64,000 bases of DNA from Exiguobacterium sibiricum 7-3. GTDB taxonomy: Bacteria > Bacillota > Bacilli > Exiguobacteriales > Exiguobacteriaceae. Made by a program: the position numbers and the translations under genes. Positions 52,501-59,561 of this stretch are shown one piece after another. The number at the start of each line of letters is the position of its first letter. Position 1 is the first letter of the stretch. The DNA lies in NCBI RefSeq assembly GCF_000620865.1, contig NZ_KK211190.1:1501971-1565970 (forward strand). The letters are read 5' to 3'. Under the pieces are notes generated by a model. The model was not told the DNA's origin, made no database searches, and saw only the letters and a program-made list of their open reading frames with translations.

Positions 52501-53286
52501 AAAGAAAAACCCGGTTACCGTTTTGTAACGGTTCCGGCGATTATGCAGGATAATCAGGATTCCTCAATAAAAGGTGCCAAGTCCATCTATCGGCCAAGCA
52601 CCTATGCGATGACCGCTCCTGATGGAAAGGAATATTTGTCGGTTGATTATGTCAATCATAATGAAAAAGCCTGGAAATTCAGTTATCAGTATTTTCCGCC
52701 TGAAAAATCACGCGTCGATCTCGTCTATCAAGTACCGGAAGACGAAAAAGTATTGGTTCTGTATGCATCAGATAGTGCGTTCCCGAGAACGGTCACCGTC
52801 AAAATCGAATTGCCTCCGGTAGCAAAGGCTTTGACGGATCAAGAAGAACAAGCCGTCAAACAGATGATGAATAAAGGTGTCGTCAAGACCTATCCCGGTG
52901 ATCCGCTTCAGAAAAAAGCAGTGTTTCATGTCGATAGCCTGTTGCCGAATCCACCGAAAGAGTTGAAATTAAAACCGCGGAGCGGTTACCAATTGGTCAC
53001 GTTGCCGTTGATTTTTCAGGATACGTATTACGATTATGACGGAAGTTCCGTGAATTACCGTCCGAATACGTTCACGCTGCAAGCACCGGACGGAACCGAG
53101 TATGAACAAATCGATTACGTCAACCGAAATGAAAAAGCGTGGAAAAGTGGATTCCAGTATTATCCTCCGTTTCGTTCGCGAGTCGATTTTGTTTATGAAG
53201 TACCGGATGATCAGTCTGTTTTCGTCATGTATGCGTCAAGTGAAGCGTTCCCGAAACCAACAACCGTCAAAGTCGAACTGGACTAA
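49576..53286 (+). CDS. Giant FtsX-type ABC permease with C-terminal extracytoplasmic repeats
   Basis: A 1236-residue permease. It matches the 878-residue paralogue: N-terminal membrane segment, large extracytoplasmic domain (about 40-545), and the coupling motifs IILLYARKKEFAILLSLGW and NVNERKPQLAVLKATGW. After about residue 860 it continues with an extra membrane segment (KLALGTIGVVLAAGVSSLFLF) and two extracytoplasmic repeats of about 145 residues. No ATPase gene is nearby. GGAGGA before ATG 49576 defines the start, not the TTG at 49561. Cargo unknown. Confidence 0.92.
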   Translation: MLKFIWNSWWRNKERFILLLVGVLIVSTGLSYLIGTTQANNGTVVDELQKRWGSSYDIVVRPPDSRSVTEDLKLLEPNYMSGLDGGITMKQYKTIEQINDIEVAAPIAMIGNYYADAQIGTYDFKEQGIYKVTIQDVQDTGLQQEQQTNSYFLGAGWSPSESDGLNRDLSPQELGKQPLMEFGSATMLAGIDPEAEARLVGLDQATKKATHSRYFTKDDIATDNGDDVWNIPLILNSHEYVDAYRKYRYEKVDVPLVNDSMTETVQDIMKKGGKSYLKTLPVQPAKVYKITTNETSKKLVNDILKGTVPSKPAGSFDWMYLKPSSVEYQALASPFATRWPFAYQVTPQEVPEDVQLAKRTMYRKVRSFGDTSINLNSVPKMNLKFIGVFDPQKLNISKDPLTELPMETYFPAKAQWVMDKNERPVNPIRDVKPTNDPYDFLTKPPSMLTTLDAAFKLRGDKAISAIRINVKGVETMNATSEKKLQAVAQEIEDKTGLITDVTLGSSPQLALTYLPGLKNESALGWVQQPWIKLGSSMAIFQEAKVGMSGVIASVIAVALVYVFSSNIILLYARKKEFAILLSLGWRPRQLSKLLFLEATLLGTFVALISWTILGSFWLTTDHPIALVRILSIGLAGLLIYWGGTLVPMALIRRIQAFESMRSGEVSKGRRFVRSQSVFGMSLNQLFTYWQRTLLSIVAIALPTSLFIFFLFVTFRLKGVLYATWLGEYVALEVGTMHYVAMAVALLIAILTTTEIMWQNVNERKPQLAVLKATGWRDGWIRLLVLTEGMLTGLFAGVIGLLLALAMIGYVYNQFPVNELLFLSVMLFIPVVTGVLGALLPAQRAVRITPNAAIGSVSVNTQATERRFKLALGTIGVVLAAGVSSLFLFAANEDITQAPKQTQDKSFAVQTTGTKIADLKQTESKKTAAVSQSETDKKIKKLMKKGMVQTTPGGERINNQFFYVDPLIETPKELDLKEKPGYRFVTVPAIMQDNQDSSIKGAKSIYRPSTYAMTAPDGKEYLSVDYVNHNEKAWKFSYQYFPPEKSRVDLVYQVPEDEKVLVLYASDSAFPRTVTVKIELPPVAKALTDQEEQAVKQMMNKGVVKTYPGDPLQKKAVFHVDSLLPNPPKELKLKPRSGYQLVTLPLIFQDTYYDYDGSSVNYRPNTFTLQAPDGTEYEQIDYVNRNEKAWKSGFQYYPPFRSRVDFVYEVPDDQSVFVMYASSEAFPKPTTVKVELD
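52381..53283 (+). repeat. Two tandem protein-domain repeats in the giant permease
   Basis: Repeat 1 (about residues 936-1080) and repeat 2 (about 1087-1236) share a scaffold: K(K/G)M-or-GVV start, Y(R/Q)(F/L)VT(V/L)P, YRP(S/N)T, APDG, DYVN(H/R)NEKAWK, QY(F/Y)PP, SRVD(L/F)VY(Q/E)VP and YAS(D/S)(S/E)AFP. This is direct evidence of an internal duplication of one extracytoplasmic domain. Confidence 0.9.
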
Positions 53287-53323
53287 AAAATGCTCTCTTC
53301 CGTCATTGGAAGGGAGCATTTTT
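53286..53323. terminator. Bidirectional terminator
   Basis: AAAAATGCTC and CTTCC pair with GGAAG and GAGCATTTTT. Confidence 0.9.
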
Positions 53324-53325
53324 GA

Positions 53326-54288
53326 TTAGAGCCGGATCAGCACGATGCCGACAATCATCAGCCCGAGGCTGACCAGTTGAACACCTGTGACTGGCGCTTT
53401 CGCTGCGCCAAACAATCCGAACCGGTCAATTAACAGACTGCCGGTCAACAGACCGATCGTCACGATAACGACAGCGGCACCCGCTCCGACCAGCGGCACG
53501 ATGACGGCATTCCCGGCGATGAACAAAGCACCGATCAAGCCGCCGATCCAAATCCACCATGGTGTCGGGAGTGACCGGTCAAACTGCCACTTCGTCCGGA
53601 CGATTAGATTGACAAGCAACAAGGTCACCGTACCGACGATAAAGGAAATCAATGCTGCTTTAATGGCGGAATCGAGTACAACTCCGAGGTGGCCGTTGAT
53701 CGCGGCTTGAGCGGCACTCATCATCCCCATGACGACACCCATGATCCGCCAGCCGTAGATCGTTGGATCGACCGGCTTCGCTTGTTCCGGATGCCGGCGT
53801 TTTGTAAGCCAGTCACCGAGTGCAACGGTACCGACGACACCGAGCAGCACAAATCCAGCGCCGAGTAGTCGCGTCGACGACAGTGGTGTGACGGCGGTCG
53901 AAAACCAACCGAAGTTGTCAATCAACAGGCCCATTAAGACCTGACCGAAAATCGGCATAATGACTGTCTGGACACCGCCGATTCGCGGAAACAACAGAAT
54001 GTTCCCAGTCAAGAAAATGACACCGAGCACGCCGCCGATCCAAATCCAGCCGGGTTCCGACCAGACACCCGGATTCAGACGGAAATTCTGTTCAACGAAC
54101 AGCGTCAGTACGATCAAAAAAACCGTCCCGATGCTGAACGATAGCAGAGAGGCAAGGAACGGCGAGCCGACAATGCCGCGTAAGCGTGTGTTGACACTCG
54201 TTTGAACGGGAACGAGGATCCCGATGATTAATCCAATGATAATGGCAAGAATAAGAAGCCCTCCTTTTGTACGAATCGTTCCTATCAT
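53326..54288 (-). CDS. YdcZ-type DMT transporter (two DUF606 repeats)
   Basis: A 320-residue protein with ten membrane segments made of two DUF606 repeats (PVQTSVNTRLRGIVGSPFLA near 25-45, and AAINGHLGVVLDSAIKAALI near 190-210). A small-molecule exporter; substrate unknown. The open frame begins at ATG 54288 without a ribosome site. A perfect AAGGAGG lies just downstream, seven bases before an in-frame ATT at 54252, which would give the usual N-terminal length (LAIIIGLIIG). Confidence 0.88.
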   Translation of the reverse strand: MIGTIRTKGGLLILAIIIGLIIGILVPVQTSVNTRLRGIVGSPFLASLLSFSIGTVFLIVLTLFVEQNFRLNPGVWSEPGWIWIGGVLGVIFLTGNILLFPRIGGVQTVIMPIFGQVLMGLLIDNFGWFSTAVTPLSSTRLLGAGFVLLGVVGTVALGDWLTKRRHPEQAKPVDPTIYGWRIMGVVMGMMSAAQAAINGHLGVVLDSAIKAALISFIVGTVTLLLVNLIVRTKWQFDRSLPTPWWIWIGGLIGALFIAGNAVIVPLVGAGAAVVIVTIGLLTGSLLIDRFGLFGAAKAPVTGVQLVSLGLMIVGIVLIRL

Positions 54289-54345
54289 ATGCCAGAGGCG
54301 GACAGGAAAGCGATTTGCCTGCTTATACCGTCAGTTGAACACAAG

Positions 54346-54376
54346 AAAAAGCATCCGAATGCTACGGATGCTTTTC
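54346..54376 (-). terminator. Rho-independent terminator (leftward)
   Basis: AAAAGCATCCG, 7-nt loop, CGGATGCTTTT downstream of the membrane-protein gene at 54394. Confidence 0.85.
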
Positions 54377-54393
54377 CAACAAAATGTATTTAG

Positions 54394-54831
54394 TTAGCGG
54401 TATTCTTTGCTCATCGGCTGTTCCGGATCGGCTCGACGGATCCGGTTCTCGATGATGGTTTCGATTCCAATCCCAAGCAGCATGAAACCTGCCACGTAAA
54501 GCAGTGACATGTCCGTATCACCTCTCCGTTCTGTAGTGATGATCAGGAGCAGCATGAGTGAAATGATGCCAAAACCCATGATGGACCGGAGTCGAATCAA
54601 TCGTTTGGCACGTGTCGAGTCTGACACTCGGCTGATTTCGAAACTTTCGCGACTTAACATCACGCCGGAAATCACCAGTGCGCAGAGGAACACCAAAATC
54701 GACCAAATGGATTGGTCAAAAAAGTGAGTTGCCGAATAAGCACCGCCGGTAAAAACGACCGACAGAATCCGTCTCGGTTGCATTTGCTTGCGAATGGTTT
54801 GTATGGTCTGAATCCGTTCTTGTTTGTTCAT
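54394..54831 (-). CDS. Four-segment membrane protein (paralogue of 48587-49063)
   Basis: A 145-residue protein: NKQERIQTIQTIRKQMQPR start, four hydrophobic segments and ADPEQP near the C-terminus, as in the paralogue. Unknown function. GAGGTGAG before ATG 54831. Confidence 0.68.
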   Translation of the reverse strand: MNKQERIQTIQTIRKQMQPRRILSVVFTGGAYSATHFFDQSIWSILVFLCALVISGVMLSRESFEISRVSDSTRAKRLIRLRSIMGFGIISLMLLLIITTERRGDTDMSLLYVAGFMLLGIGIETIIENRIRRADPEQPMSKEYR

Positions 54832-54892
54832 TTTCTCACCTCATGACGATAATACGTGTATTGACTATAAGGGTTCCCTCTTTTTGGAAAAA

Positions 54893-55195
54893 TTATACCA
54901 ATCCTTTGCCCCCATGCGGCTGATCTTCAAGCACCCGTTCGACATGTAACAGAATCGGTCGCGCCTGTTCAATCAACTGTCTCGTCGCCGGCAGTTGCAA
55001 TGACGCTGTATGTGCCGCTTGGTCCGTCCAAATCTCCCGGACTATTACGGTATCGGATTCTTCAGTCGTGCTGACGACATACTGCTTACAATCCGAGACA
55101 TCCCGTAAGGAAGTTGCTGCCTCTAACAGTAAGTCTACCAATCGTTGTCCCTCACCGGCTTGCGTCGTAAACTTTGTCCATAATCCATAGTACAT
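54893..55195 (-). CDS. Antibiotic-biosynthesis-monooxygenase (ABM) fold protein
   Basis: A 100-residue dimeric alpha+beta barrel protein: TTQAGEGQRLVDLLLEAATS, CKQYVVSTTEESDTVIVREI-like strand and WTDQAAHTASLQLPATRQLI. Related to YgiN-type quinol monooxygenases. GAGGGG supports ATG 55195. Confidence 0.85.
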   Translation of the reverse strand: MYYGLWTKFTTQAGEGQRLVDLLLEAATSLRDVSDCKQYVVSTTEESDTVIVREIWTDQAAHTASLQLPATRQLIEQARPILLHVERVLEDQPHGGKGLV

Positions 55196-55311
55196 TTTCT
55201 TTTCCCCTCTCATGACGTGATGATCGATTGTTTAAATAAGGTTTCTGGGAACATTTAGTAGAAAAATACGTATACAAAGAATAGCTTACATAAGAAAAGG
55301 AGGATGCTTTC

Positions 55312-55659
55312 TTGAAAAAACGTCTGCTTATCACGACCGGTTTGTATCTGCTTGTCATGATGATGACGATTTACGCCATCTTTTTCGAACAATCCGATTC
55401 GACTTTTCTGCTGGTCATCCAACTTGGACTGTTGATCCACTTCTACTTCCAGTACCGGATGGCATACATGGTACCGGATCAGGATGTGCCTGCTGCACGA
55501 CCCGCCTCAAATCTGCTTCGGAGTTTGCTCATTTTGGCGGCTATCGTGACGTTCTTCGCATGGAAGACGGTCCCGATTCCGCTCGCAACAGCTGTCGCGT
55601 TGGCGCTCGCTGTCCCGACGCTTGTTTCCTACTTGCGTTTACGGACGCAGGAAGACTGA
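55312..55659 (+). CDS. Unknown four-segment membrane protein
   Basis: A 115-residue protein with four hydrophobic segments and TTG start 55312 behind a perfect AAGGAGG. It ends 11 bp from a convergent gene with no terminator between. Not recognised. Confidence 0.65.
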   Translation: MKKRLLITTGLYLLVMMMTIYAIFFEQSDSTFLLVIQLGLLIHFYFQYRMAYMVPDQDVPAARPASNLLRSLLILAAIVTFFAWKTVPIPLATAVALALAVPTLVSYLRLRTQED

Positions 55660-55669
55660 CGCGTTCAGC

Positions 55670-55990
55670 TTATTCCCGTTCCGGCAACGAGCGGGTTCGT
55701 CCGATGAAAACGACTTGTTGTTTGGCCAGTCGAAAGACCTGGTACTCGCCTCGCGGATCGGTTTTCAATTGAACGGCAACCTGATGCCTCGCTTCTTTCG
55801 AAGAAGCCGTCTTGTCATAAGCGGACCGGACCGCAATGATTGTCTCTTTGCCATATTGCTCGGCGACGTGTTTCGTCACCCGGGCCCGTACGATTTGTTC
55901 AAACGTCTCATCCTGTTCCTGCTCAAGAAAAAACCAACCGATGCCGCCGATCATTCCTAATAAGAGTAGTGCCAGTACCGTCTTTCGCAT
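55670..55990 (-). CDS. Unknown membrane-anchored protein
   Basis: A 106-residue protein: one N-terminal membrane segment (VLALLLLGMIGGIGWFF) and an extracytoplasmic domain with VRSAYDKTASSKEARHQVAV. The ribosome site GGGGCG is weak. Not recognised. Confidence 0.55.
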   Translation of the reverse strand: MRKTVLALLLLGMIGGIGWFFLEQEQDETFEQIVRARVTKHVAEQYGKETIIAVRSAYDKTASSKEARHQVAVQLKTDPRGEYQVFRLAKQQVVFIGRTRSLPERE

Positions 55991-56094
55991 TTCGAACGCC
56001 CCGTTTCCGTTTTGTTCTCTGTAGACAGAATTCGCTGTTCATTAAAGATTTCCTGCTTTTTGAATAAAGACCGAGATGGACAGGAATCCTTTTA

Positions 56095-56268
56095 AACAAG
56101 CCGTGAATCCACTCCCTTTTAGGGAATCGGATGCACGGCTTGTTCGTTATTGCCTTAATTCTTCAACTAAATTCTCGTGTTTGCGTCTTGTCGCAAATCA
56201 GAAAACACCGGTATACCGGTGTTTTTAAATCCAACAAAACAGCCCGCTGAGTATCTCAAGGGCTGTTT
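56095..56268. repeat. Cluster of four hairpins in an intergenic region
   Basis: Within 180 bp: a long imperfect hairpin (56095-56144, AACAAGCCGTG arms), a short TTTGCG/CGCAAA stem (56180-56197), a perfect 24-bp palindrome centred on CCGGTATACCGG (56202-56225), and AAACAGCCC/GGGCTGTTT (56237-56268), the last suited to end the fetB transcript. No gene fits in the 289-bp gap between 55990 and 56280. Confidence 0.7.
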
Positions 56269-56279
56269 CCAAATTCAAA

Positions 56280-57053
56280 TTAGTTGCGCGTGTCTTTTCG
56301 GTACGTCAGACCGATGAACTGTGATTTCTCATTAAACAATTTCCGGTACGACATGTATCCGACGAGGACAGCCGACGCCGCTGCTGTCGTCAGCAACAGG
56401 AATAAAATCAGCAGTTGATACAGAACGGCTTCCATCGGATCGGCCCCGCCGATGATCAGACCGCTCATCATGCCCGGCAGTTGGACGAGGCCCATCGTCT
56501 TTTGCGCTTCAATCGTCGGAATCATACTCGTCCGGATCGCGCCTTTCAGACTCGTATCAATCGCCGTTTTCGTATCACCGCCGAGGGATAAAATCAATTC
56601 AATCACTTCGTCGCTGCGTTCGACCTCGTCCTTGAACTTATTGAGAAATAACAGTGACAGAATCATACAGTTCCCGATGACCATCCCGCTGATCGGGATG
56701 ACTTGCTGGGCTTCAAACGGAATGATGTTCAGTCCGAGCATCAGTCCCATCGTCAGGACTTCGACCGAAATCAGCGTCGCGAGAACAATCCACTGGATCT
56801 CCGGGATGCCGTCGCCCTTGCGGATGACGTTCAGCGTCGCGGCACCAATCATCAACAGAATCATCAACAGGATGTAAATCGGACTGTCGCTCTCAAAAAC
56901 GAATGTCAGGATATACCCGATGATCAGCAGTTGAATGATCGAGCGGACGGTCGCAATTAAGATATCTTTTTCAAGCCCAAGTTTCAGCGTAAAGGCGAGA
57001 ATCAGTGGTATCGCGATGAAAATCAGGGAAGTTGCCAGTTGGACGTAACTCAT
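56280..57053 (-). CDS. fetB: ABC permease of the FetB (UPF0014) family
   Basis: A 257-residue protein with about seven membrane segments, FESDSPIYILLMI, GMVIGNCMILSLLFLNKF and PGMMSGLIIGGADPMEAVLYQ, the UPF0014 hallmarks (quoted in part). With FetA it exports iron and supports oxidative-stress resistance. Starts inside fetA stop (ATGA). Symbol rests on family. Confidence 0.92.
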   Translation of the reverse strand: MSYVQLATSLIFIAIPLILAFTLKLGLEKDILIATVRSIIQLLIIGYILTFVFESDSPIYILLMILLMIGAATLNVIRKGDGIPEIQWIVLATLISVEVLTMGLMLGLNIIPFEAQQVIPISGMVIGNCMILSLLFLNKFKDEVERSDEVIELILSLGGDTKTAIDTSLKGAIRTSMIPTIEAQKTMGLVQLPGMMSGLIIGGADPMEAVLYQLLILFLLLTTAAASAVLVGYMSYRKLFNEKSQFIGLTYRKDTRN

Positions 57054-57754
57054 GACAATTCCCCCTTTAGGAACGCCTGAATGTCCGAACGTGCTCCGTC
57101 CGGCTCAAGCAACGAAACGTCCCCCTGCTCAAGCAATTGACCGTCTTTTAAGAACCAGACCTCTTCACTGACCCGGCGTGCCTGATCGAGATCATGCGTG
57201 ATCCAGATGACGGTCACCTGAAGCTCGCGTTGCAGGCGCTGAATCAGCTGTTCGATTTCCTTGACCATCCGAAAATCAAGACTGGCCGTGATTTCGTCGA
57301 GCAACAAGACATCCGGTCGATTGACGAGCGTCCGGGCAATCGCAAGCCGGCTCCGTTCACCGCCTGACAACTCTTTGACCGGCTGCTTTAAGTCGACATG
57401 GAGGTCGACTTGTTCCAGCAGTCGCTTTGCTTCGTCCGGTACCAAGGTCTCGTGGAAAATCGTTTTCGGCAAACTGAGATTATCCAGGACGGACCCCGGC
57501 AACATCGGCGCACTTTGAAACGCCATCCCGATTTGTTTCCGCAGTTCGACAAGGTTCATCTGTTCCAAGTCCTCGCCGCGGTAACGAATCCGTCCGCTGC
57601 CCGGGGAAATCAGTCCGTTGATTTGTTTTAAGCACGTCGATTTGCCGGCACCGCTTGGTCCGACGAGCGTCGTGATTTTCCCTTCCGTAAACGCACCCGA
57701 GATGCCACGGAGTATGTGTTTGTACTGCACGTCTTCAAAGGTAATGATCGACAC
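57050..57754 (-). CDS. fetA: ABC ATPase of the FetA type
   Basis: A 234-residue ATPase: GPSGAGKSTCLKQING Walker A, LSGGERSRLAIARTL signature, VLLLDEITASLD Walker B and WITHD. GTG start at 57754 after CAGGTGAAG. First gene of the fetAB pair; iron export inferred from family. Confidence 0.93.
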   Translation of the reverse strand: MSIITFEDVQYKHILRGISGAFTEGKITTLVGPSGAGKSTCLKQINGLISPGSGRIRYRGEDLEQMNLVELRKQIGMAFQSAPMLPGSVLDNLSLPKTIFHETLVPDEAKRLLEQVDLHVDLKQPVKELSGGERSRLAIARTLVNRPDVLLLDEITASLDFRMVKEIEQLIQRLQRELQVTVIWITHDLDQARRVSEEVWFLKDGQLLEQGDVSLLEPDGARSDIQAFLKGELS

Positions 57755-57821
57755 GTCTGCTTCACCTGACTTTCTGGTTTCTGTTGATAGTTATGAAACA
57801 GGTATACCCGAAAATCACAAA

Positions 57822-57851
57822 AACATACAACGCACCGATGCGCTGTATGTT
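57822..57851 (-). terminator. Rho-independent terminator (leftward)
   Basis: AACATACA and GCGCA pair with TGCG and TGTATGTT on the minus strand, followed by TTTTTG; ends the YCII transcript. Confidence 0.8.
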
Positions 57852-57861
57852 CATAAACCGT

Positions 57862-58236
57862 CTATTTTGCTTCTTTCGGATCAATCAGCGGCCGCACTTC
57901 CATCCGCCAGCCGTACTTCTGTGCTTCCGGTAACTGGGTCGTCGGATGAAGCAATGCCAAGTCGACCGCCTGTTCCATATCATCCGCTTCAAACACGATC
58001 AGACTGCCGATCTGTTCCGTTTTGTCCGGGTCCGGTCCGTCCTGATGCTGAATCTGACCGTCGAAAAGCCGGGCCCGTTTCGTTTCGGCTCCCGGATGCC
58101 ATTCATACAAAACGTTGAGCTTCGTAAAAAAGGTCTCGAGCGGTGGATTACACCGTTCCATGACGGCATCGAGCTCTTGTTGCGAGGACTGATTCATCTT
58201 TTCTGCATCGTAATAACCGATGAATAGAAATAACAT
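57862..58236 (-). CDS. YCII-like (DGPF) protein
   Basis: A 124-residue ferredoxin-like protein: LFLFIGYYDAEKM, RARLFDGQIQHQDGPDPDK (DGPF-type motif) and FEADDMEQAVDLALLHPTT. Function of the family is unclear. AGGAGGG before ATG 58236. Confidence 0.88.
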   Translation of the reverse strand: MLFLFIGYYDAEKMNQSSQQELDAVMERCNPPLETFFTKLNVLYEWHPGAETKRARLFDGQIQHQDGPDPDKTEQIGSLIVFEADDMEQAVDLALLHPTTQLPEAQKYGWRMEVRPLIDPKEAK

Positions 58237-58316
58237 CTGATCCCTCCTAGTTCCAAGGCTTTCCTGACACGTCGTTCATTATTTAACTACCCTGTTTTTA
58301 ATGGATGTAATACAAA

Positions 58317-58347
58317 ACACCTTGTCTCCGTCGAGGAAACAAGGTGT
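58317..58347 (-). terminator. Hairpin terminator (leftward)
   Basis: ACACCTTGT pairs with ACAAGGTGT over a 13-nt loop; TTTTGTATT follows leftward. Confidence 0.7.
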
Positions 58348-58350
58348 CGC

Positions 58351-58467
58351 TTATTTATTAGCAATCTTCCGCAACAGATACAACGCGTACACCATTGACG
58401 GGATCGCCATGACGAGAACTGCTATGCGCAGCAAACCAAAAATGAAATTCAAGTCTGTATAATCCAT
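58351..58467 (-). CDS. 38-residue small membrane protein
   Basis: ATG 58467 behind AAGGAAG encodes MDYTDLNFIFGLLRIAV then LVMAIPSMVYALYLLRKIANK: one membrane helix with a basic end. An overlapping longer frame on the same strand is polar and less likely. It follows the GNAT gene by 17 bp and ends at a terminator. Confidence 0.5.
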   Translation of the reverse strand: MDYTDLNFIFGLLRIAVLVMAIPSMVYALYLLRKIANK

Positions 58468-58484
58468 TCATACTTCCTTCTTTC

Positions 58485-58949
58485 TTAATTAAACGATTTT
58501 GCGACGACTTGGCGCATCTTTTCAAAGCCGAGCCGTTCGTAGAAGACATCGACCCCATCGTTGCTCATCCAGTAGTCGAGATCGATTTTATGTATGTCCT
58601 GTTCGAGTGCGCGACGTTCCACTTCAAGCAACAACTGACGGCCAAACCCTTGCTGCTGTTTGTCATCGACGATACAGAGATGATGAACGCGGGCTTTCGA
58701 ATGGGCAAACTGAAAGGCACTTTCCGGACGGCGCAGGTATTCGATCCAGACGTAGCCGATCGCTTCTCCGTCGAGTTCGGCAATCAAAAACTGATGGTTC
58801 CCGGTTCCGACGATTTTCGCAAAAAATGCCCGGACCGTCGCAAAGTCGTACGGTTTAAAGAAGTCCGGCTGCTGCGCGACGTGCGGCTCATGGACGTAGC
58901 GATTCAGCCTAGCTAATGTATCCAGGTCCGTTGTCTCGACAATCTGCAT
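58485..58949 (-). CDS. GNAT-family N-acetyltransferase
   Basis: A 154-residue GNAT: RVHHLCIVDDKQQQGFGRQL (acetyl-CoA loop QQGFGR) and VDVFYERLGFEKMRQVVAK. AGCGGAGGGG before ATG 58949 sets the start; the frame runs far upstream into the Nudix gene. 14 bp after the Nudix gene, so co-transcribed. Confidence 0.9.
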   Translation of the reverse strand: MQIVETTDLDTLARLNRYVHEPHVAQQPDFFKPYDFATVRAFFAKIVGTGNHQFLIAELDGEAIGYVWIEYLRRPESAFQFAHSKARVHHLCIVDDKQQQGFGRQLLLEVERRALEQDIHKIDLDYWMSNDGVDVFYERLGFEKMRQVVAKSFN

Positions 58950-58963
58950 GTGTACCCCTCCGC

Positions 58964-59401
58964 TCAGTGTGTGATTTGTCCATTGAAGACGTACGGGACC
59001 GTCTGTTGCGTCGTCAGAATCTGTTCGTATTCTTTCGACAGATTCATGAACTGAACGGCGTCGGCAATCGTCACCCACGAAATCTCTTCGATTTCATCCG
59101 GAAAAATCGTGCCAATTTCGCCCCCGCGAATCTCCGACTGGAAAAAGAAGAACAGACAATGTTCATCGACTTGCGGAAAAAACGCTTCGCTGACGTGTAA
59201 CAGTTCCCCGACCGCAACGTCATATCCGGTTTCTTCCTTCGCTTCCCGGACGGCTGCTTCCGGTAACGTCTCCCCCGCTTCGACTGTTCCCCCGGGCAAC
59301 GTGTAATACGAATAAGACGGTCCGATATTTTTGACCATCAGGACCTGATCCCGTGTCTCGTTTAATAAGACGTTATAGACGATATTCTTTTGGCGTGTCA
59401 T
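58964..59401 (-). CDS. Nudix hydrolase
   Basis: A 145-residue protein with the Nudix box GGTVEAGETLPEAAVREAKEE plus TGYDV, i.e. Gx5Ex7REUxEE. Hydrolyses a nucleoside diphosphate derivative, not specified. AAGGGGG before ATG 59401. Upstream lies the inverted repeat ATGGTAT/ATACCAT at 59426-59456. Confidence 0.93.
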   Translation of the reverse strand: MTRQKNIVYNVLLNETRDQVLMVKNIGPSYSYYTLPGGTVEAGETLPEAAVREAKEETGYDVAVGELLHVSEAFFPQVDEHCLFFFFQSEIRGGEIGTIFPDEIEEISWVTIADAVQFMNLSKEYEQILTTQQTVPYVFNGQITH

Positions 59402-59495
59402 GTTCGTTCCCCCTTAGATCAATAGATGGTATTTTTTAACTTATCTACTATACCATAGTCTTTTTCAGGCAGGGACAGTCCTCCATAAAAAAGGA

Positions 59496-59538
59496 AAAAT
59501 AATTCCATGTGAATGACCTTATGGTAAAATAATTCCAT
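59496..59538 (+). promoter_or_regulatory. 13-bp direct repeats in the promoter region of a GNAT operon
   Basis: AAAATAATTCCAT occurs at 59496-59508 and again at 59526-59538, exactly 30 bp apart (about three helical turns), 24 bp before the start codon at the nearer copy. Candidate regulator binding sites. Confidence 0.45.
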
Positions 59539-59561
59539 TACGTTAAAAAAGGAGGATTAGG

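Noticed and set aside
58358-58558. 66-residue frame overlapping the small membrane peptide
   Set aside because: It is polar, overlaps the GNAT gene and lacks a fitting ribosome site; the 38-residue hydrophobic frame is preferred.
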